64,000 bases of DNA from Litorimonas sp964425355. Its GTDB lineage: Bacteria; Pseudomonadota; Alphaproteobacteria; Caulobacterales; Maricaulaceae. Below are positions 60,129-64,000 of the stretch, one piece after another; the first letter of the stretch is position 1, and each line of letters begins with the position of its first letter. The translations under genes and the position numbers were made by a program. The DNA lies in assembly GCA_964425355.1 (NCBI GenBank), contig CAYRMO010000002.1, positions 19,539 to 83,538 on the forward strand. Reading direction: 5' to 3'. Under the pieces are notes generated by a model, which was given only the letters and a program-made list of their open reading frames with translations, was not told the origin of the DNA and did no database searches.

Positions 60129-60251
60129 ATACTATATTAATCCTATAATTGGTCAATGATATTTTCGTGATTGCAGTTTACTTGGAAAAAATTATGGTTT
60201 TCCGTATAAATGTGGATAGTCAATCTGTGAAGAGAGTGTTTGGGGAATGCT

Positions 60252-61502
60252 ATGGCGACGCGAAAGACATCAAATAGTTCTCGCCTTTTTGTGCCTGAAC
60301 CGCCTTTTCGTCCGGGTGATACGCCGGATTATTCCCATATTTCTGTTCCCGTTGCGCATACGCCTATGCGCCCCGATCCTTTATGCGAGGCGCATGAGAC
60401 GGTACCCCATGCAACCTCACTGATCCGCGTTTTGCGTTTCAATGGTGAGCTCGAAGGCGATTGGGTACCTGACCTCTCCGCCGAAACCCTGCGCGCGGCT
60501 TTAAAAAGCATGGTCATGACCCGCATGATGGATGAGCGCATGTTTAGCATGCAGCGCCAAGGCAAGATGAGCTTTTATATGAAGTCAACGGGAGAAGAGG
60601 CTGTCTCTGTTGGGCATGCTATGGCGCTCAATATTAGGGATATGGTTTTTCCGACTTATCGCCAACAAGGTATTTTGATCCATCGCGGTGCCAGTATCAA
60701 AGAGATGATGTGCCAATGCCTGTCAAATTCAGGCGATCCGCTAGAAGGTAAGAATATACCGGTTCTCTATTCGTTTAAAAAACACGGCTTTTTTTCGATC
60801 TCGGGAAATTTGGGTACACAACTTATTCAAGGAGTAGGCTGGGCCATGGCGAGCGCCTATAAAAATTCGGATGAAATTGCCTCTGTCTTTACGGGTGAGG
60901 GGGCCACAGCTGAAGGCGATTTCCATTACGCCCTAAATTTTGCGTCGACCTACCGCGCGCCTTGCATTTTAAATGTCGTCAATAATCAATGGGCGATTAG
61001 CTCCTTTCAAGGCATCGCCGCCGGAGAGGGTGAGACCTTCGCCGCGCGCGGCACTGGCTACGGCTTGGCGACGTTACGCGTTGATGGAAATGATATTTTG
61101 GCGGTTTATGCTGCGACCCAATGGGCGGCAGAGCGCGCTCGAAATGGGGGCGGGTCGACTTTGATCGAACATTTTACCTATCGCAAGGCCGGCCACTCGA
61201 CCTCTGATGACCCGACCAAATATAGGCCGGAATCTGAACCTGAGGTCTGGCCGTTCGGGGATCCGATTGAGCGCCTAAAAAATCACCTCATTGTTCAGGG
61301 TGAATGGGATGAGGCGAGGCATGAAGAGCTGATCGCATCCGCGAAAATAGAGATTCGCGAAACCTATAAAGCGGCCGAGGCGATGGGCTATCTATCCGGC
61401 GATACCCATGTCAATGATTACACCATGTTCGAGCAAGTCTATGAGCATGCGCTTCCGCATCTAGACGAACAAAAGCGCATGTTTACCAAAGAGCTGGACT
61501 AA
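60252..61502 (+). CDS. bkdA1: branched-chain 2-oxoacid dehydrogenase E1 alpha subunit
   Basis: Decarboxylates the 2-oxo acids of valine, leucine and isoleucine with ThDP. From ATG 60252 it has 416 residues; TTG 60240 is an in-frame alternative. Motifs include MMDERMFSMQRQGKMSFYM, the ThDP motif GEGATAEGDFH at about 215 (GDG is GEG here) closing with VVNNQWAIS, and the phosphorylation-loop-like HSTSDDPTKYR. It starts the bkd operon; E1 beta begins 3 bases after its stop. Confidence 0.95.
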   Translation: MATRKTSNSSRLFVPEPPFRPGDTPDYSHISVPVAHTPMRPDPLCEAHETVPHATSLIRVLRFNGELEGDWVPDLSAETLRAALKSMVMTRMMDERMFSMQRQGKMSFYMKSTGEEAVSVGHAMALNIRDMVFPTYRQQGILIHRGASIKEMMCQCLSNSGDPLEGKNIPVLYSFKKHGFFSISGNLGTQLIQGVGWAMASAYKNSDEIASVFTGEGATAEGDFHYALNFASTYRAPCILNVVNNQWAISSFQGIAAGEGETFAARGTGYGLATLRVDGNDILAVYAATQWAAERARNGGGSTLIEHFTYRKAGHSTSDDPTKYRPESEPEVWPFGDPIERLKNHLIVQGEWDEARHEELIASAKIEIRETYKAAEAMGYLSGDTHVNDYTMFEQVYEHALPHLDEQKRMFTKELD

Positions 61503-61505
61503 CCC

Positions 61506-62522
61506 ATGCCGCAAATGAACATGATCGAAGCCATTCGCGATGCGTTGGATGTGAAAATGAGCCAAGACTCTGATGTGCTCGTTTTTGGTGAAGATGTCGG
61601 CTATTTTGGCGGGGTCTTTCGCGCGACAGCGGGATTGCAGGAAAAACATGGTCTGCATCGCTGTTTCGATACACCGATCTCAGAGGGCGGCATTGTCGGG
61701 ATAGCGATCGGTATGGCCGCCAATGGGCTGCGCCCCGTCGCCGAAATCCAATTCGCCGATTATATTTATCCTGCCTATGACCAAATAGCCTCAGAGGCCG
61801 CGCGCCTACGTTATCGATCTAATGGTGATTTCACAGCCCCGCTGACGATCCGCACGCCCGTTGGAGGCGGGATTTATGGTGGACCCACCCACAGCCAGTC
61901 GCCCGAAGCCCTCTTTACCCACATTGCCGGGCTCAAGACGATTATTCCGTCAAACCCTTATGATGCCAAAGGCATGTTAATCGATGCGATCGAGGATAAT
62001 GATCCGGTTTTATTCCTCGAGCCCAAACGGCTTTATAATGGTCCCTTTTACGGTGACCCCCATGCGCCTTCTAAAGCTTGGCGCGGTCATGAATTGGGCG
62101 AGGTGCCCTCAGGCCATTATACGGTCGAGATGGGGAAAGCCCGCAAAATAATGGAGGGTTCAGATGTCACCATTCTGGCTTATGGCACAATGGTCTGGGT
62201 GGCCGAGCAAGTCGCCAAAGATATGGGCGTCTCGGCCGATATTTTGGACCTGCGCTCGCTCATGCCGCTCGACATTGAGGCAATTGAAGAATCTGTCAAA
62301 AAAACGGGCCGCTGTGTCATCTTACATGAAGCCACACGCACGTCAGGCTTTGGCGCCGAGCTTTCGGCGCAAATCCAAGAGAGATGTTTTTATGCATTAG
62401 AGGCCCCAATTCAGCGCGTGACAGGCTGGGACACGCCATACCCGCATGCACAGGAATGGGCCTATTTTCCGGGTCCCAAACGCGTTGGAAATGCGCTAAG
62501 GTCTGTCATGGAGGCTGGCTGA
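61506..62522 (+). CDS. bkdA2: branched-chain 2-oxoacid dehydrogenase E1 beta subunit
   Basis: Partner of E1 alpha; the 338 residues complete the alpha2beta2 decarboxylase. Visible are VLVFGEDVGYFGGVFRAT with the ThDP-activating Glu, FDTPISEGGIVGIAIG, EIQFADYIYPAYDQ and the C-terminal EATRTSGFGAELSAQI. Length is typical. It is spaced 3 bases from each neighbour, indicating balanced co-expression. Confidence 0.96.
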   Translation: MPQMNMIEAIRDALDVKMSQDSDVLVFGEDVGYFGGVFRATAGLQEKHGLHRCFDTPISEGGIVGIAIGMAANGLRPVAEIQFADYIYPAYDQIASEAARLRYRSNGDFTAPLTIRTPVGGGIYGGPTHSQSPEALFTHIAGLKTIIPSNPYDAKGMLIDAIEDNDPVLFLEPKRLYNGPFYGDPHAPSKAWRGHELGEVPSGHYTVEMGKARKIMEGSDVTILAYGTMVWVAEQVAKDMGVSADILDLRSLMPLDIEAIEESVKKTGRCVILHEATRTSGFGAELSAQIQERCFYALEAPIQRVTGWDTPYPHAQEWAYFPGPKRVGNALRSVMEAG

Positions 62523-62525
62523 TCC

Positions 62526-63833
62526 ATGGGGACTTATCTTTATAAATTGCCTGATATCGGCGAAGGTGTCGTTGAAGCCGAAATCACGGCTTGGCATGTC
62601 ACACTTGGCCAGTCTGTATCTGAGGAAGATCCCATTGCAGATGCGATGACGGATAAGGCGACGATTGAGCTGACGTCACCCGTGGACGGCGTCATCAAGT
62701 CTATTGCCTGTGAAGAAGGGGATATCCTCGCCGTTGGCGCGGTCCTTGTGGAATTAGAGGTCGAGGGTGATGGCAATGCAAGCCTATCAGAAACACAGAG
62801 TGCGCCGCCTAATCCGCCTGAAGCGCAGCAAGTCGAGTTAGAAAAACCCCACCCCGATCCGCAACCAAAGGATCCGGCACCTGCTGACGTCAAACGCTCG
62901 CTCAATACGGGAAAAGTTCTGGCGTCTCCGGCTGTCCGCAAACGCGCCGCCGCCTTAAAGGTCGACCTTAGCCAGGTGCCTTCAACAGACAAAATGATAA
63001 GCCATGCCGACCTAGATGCTTATCTCGTATCTAATATAGCCAACAGAACTCCGGGCGCATCTTTGATCCCCCCTTCAAAGCGTTTCGGACAGGCGTCGTC
63101 TCTACCCCCCAAATCAGAGACGGCGCCACTTTTACCGGATGAAACCCGGATCAAGGTTATCGGGCTGCGCCGCACGATTGCGACGCGCATGCAAGAGGCC
63201 AAGCGCAATATCCCGCATTTCACCTATGTCGACGAAATCGATGTCACGGCGCTTGAGGCGTTACGTGCACGCATGAATGAGAACCGATCTGAGGATAAAC
63301 CCAAGCTTACGGTTCTCCCTCTCATGATCCGAGCTTTGGCGGTGACGCTCGAAGACTGGCCGCAATTTAATGCCCGCTATTATGACAAAGAGGGCTATGT
63401 CTCACAGTTTAAAGCCTTAAATCTTGGTCTTGCCACACAAACCGAGGGGGGCTTGATTGTGCCCGTTATAAAACAAGCCAATCACCTCTCTGTCTGGGCG
63501 CTCGCGACCGAAATTGGCCGCCTCTCAGAGGCCGCGCGAACCAATAAGCTGGACCGTTCAGATCTCGAAGGTGCGACGACAACTTTGACCTCGCTTGGCC
63601 CGCTCGGCGGGATAATCACGACCCCCGTCATCAACCGGCCCGAAGTTGCTATTTTTGGCCCGAATAAAATCCGGGAAATTTTGAAACTGGAGCACGGCGA
63701 AATTGTTCCACGCAAGGTCATGAATGTCTCGATTTCTTGCGATCACCGCGTCATTGATGGCTATGACGCTGCCGCCATGATCCAGGACTTAAAAGCCCGT
63801 CTCGAAGATCCTCGCAGTATTTTCCTGCTCTGA
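62526..63833 (+). CDS. bkdB: branched-chain 2-oxoacid dehydrogenase E2 (dihydrolipoyl acyltransferase)
   Basis: Core of the complex; transfers the branched acyl group to CoA. The 435 residues hold one lipoyl domain (1-80; lipoyl Lys44 in MTDKATIEL), a Pro-rich linker, the E1/E3-binding domain at about 137-172 (VLASPAVRKRAAAL) and the catalytic domain from about 210, ending with HRVIDG at 407-412 in SISCDHRVIDGYDAA. The E3 gene that usually follows is not seen before the window ends; a tRNA comes instead. Confidence 0.96.
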   Translation: MGTYLYKLPDIGEGVVEAEITAWHVTLGQSVSEEDPIADAMTDKATIELTSPVDGVIKSIACEEGDILAVGAVLVELEVEGDGNASLSETQSAPPNPPEAQQVELEKPHPDPQPKDPAPADVKRSLNTGKVLASPAVRKRAAALKVDLSQVPSTDKMISHADLDAYLVSNIANRTPGASLIPPSKRFGQASSLPPKSETAPLLPDETRIKVIGLRRTIATRMQEAKRNIPHFTYVDEIDVTALEALRARMNENRSEDKPKLTVLPLMIRALAVTLEDWPQFNARYYDKEGYVSQFKALNLGLATQTEGGLIVPVIKQANHLSVWALATEIGRLSEAARTNKLDRSDLEGATTTLTSLGPLGGIITTPVINRPEVAIFGPNKIREILKLEHGEIVPRKVMNVSISCDHRVIDGYDAAAMIQDLKARLEDPRSIFLL

Positions 63834-63940
63834 TTTCTTGTCATCGACTCTTTTCGATTTTTGACAGAGAAAGCCTTGCGCAATCCCTCTTTTCGGCCTA
63901 TGTCGCGCGCCTTGTCAGTTATCTGACAAAAATGATGGAC

Positions 63941-64000
63941 GGTGGGGTAGCTCAGCTGGTTAGAGCGCAGGACTCATAATCCTGAGGTCGAGAGTTCAAG
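63941..64000 (+). tRNA. tRNA with CAU anticodon (Met, possibly Ile2), cut by the window end
   Basis: GGTGGGG acceptor arm, TA, D-arm GCTC/GAGC with loop AGCTGGTTA, anticodon stem CAGGA/TCCTG around loop CTCATAA, and the start of the T-arm GAGAGTTCAAG. The anticodon is CAU. Elongator methionine is most likely; isoleucine-2 (lysidine-modified) shares the anticodon and cannot be excluded without the 3' end. Confidence 0.9.

Noticed and set aside
1..64000. CRISPR arrays, insertion sequences, integrases or prophage genes
   Set aside because: No regularly spaced repeats, transposase or phage proteins were recognised anywhere in the window.

Overview
The window looks like a chromosomal segment of a marine alphaproteobacterium related to Maricaulales/Hyphomonadales/Caulobacterales. 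The evidence is a GcrA cell-cycle regulator, a dapF/mtaB neighbourhood typical of Alphaproteobacteria, a TonB-dependent receptor, an exported alginate lyase, and a moderate base composition with AT-richer accessory blocks. The placement is inference; no rRNA or other decisive marker is present. Both ends are cut: mtaB at the left and a CAU-anticodon tRNA at the right.

Layout. 1-1.1 kb: 3'-truncated mtaB. 1.1-7.8 kb: an accessory block with a methyltransferase, a sulfotransferase and a tightly coupled four-gene cassette (two uncharacterised related proteins, a DyP-type peroxidase, an unusual cytochrome P450). It lies between dapF and mtaB, which are often neighbours in this class. 7.8-17.5 kb: dapF, a serine hydrolase, a prolyl-oligopeptidase lipoprotein, tryptophan dioxygenase plus a kynureninase-like enzyme, and a PL7 alginate lyase with two discoidin-like domains.

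17.6-29.6 kb is a near-complete branched-chain amino acid operon, all on the minus strand. Transcription order is a Leu/Val-rich leader peptide, terminator/antiterminator, ilvD, ilvC, ilvB, a small membrane gene, an ilvM-like ACT subunit, a membrane gene, leuA, leuC, leuD, leuB and ilvA. Only ilvE is missing. The leader region has the geometry of ribosome-mediated attenuation. 29.6-32.2 kb is a methionine operon (metX, small membrane gene, metB-like) behind a clear SAM-I riboswitch. Next comes an ACT-less aspartokinase-like/homoserine dehydrogenase fusion that lacks the kinase lysine motif. Threonine, methionine and isoleucine precursor supply are therefore clustered together.

34-50 kb is mixed housekeeping and envelope functions: an FG-GAP protein, photolyase, exported MsrA, a GT39-like glycosyltransferase, a large MscS-type channel, a TonB-dependent receptor and prfA. 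50.3-56.3 kb is an accessory patch with a toxin-antitoxin module plus an extra RelB-like mini-gene, pentapeptide and CPCC proteins, a membrane-anchored haloalkane dehalogenase, a flavin monooxygenase remnant, a desaturase and a broken leucine-rich-repeat gene.

56.3-64 kb returns to core genes: argD, an ABC-2 permease, gcrA (with an inverted pair of DnaA-box-like sites upstream), an Lrp-type regulator divergent from the branched-chain 2-oxoacid dehydrogenase genes bkdA1-bkdA2-bkdB, and the tRNA. The window thus holds both synthesis and degradation pathways for branched-chain amino acids. The most novel candidates are the ilv attenuator, the DyP/P450 cassette and the unusual homoserine dehydrogenase fusion.
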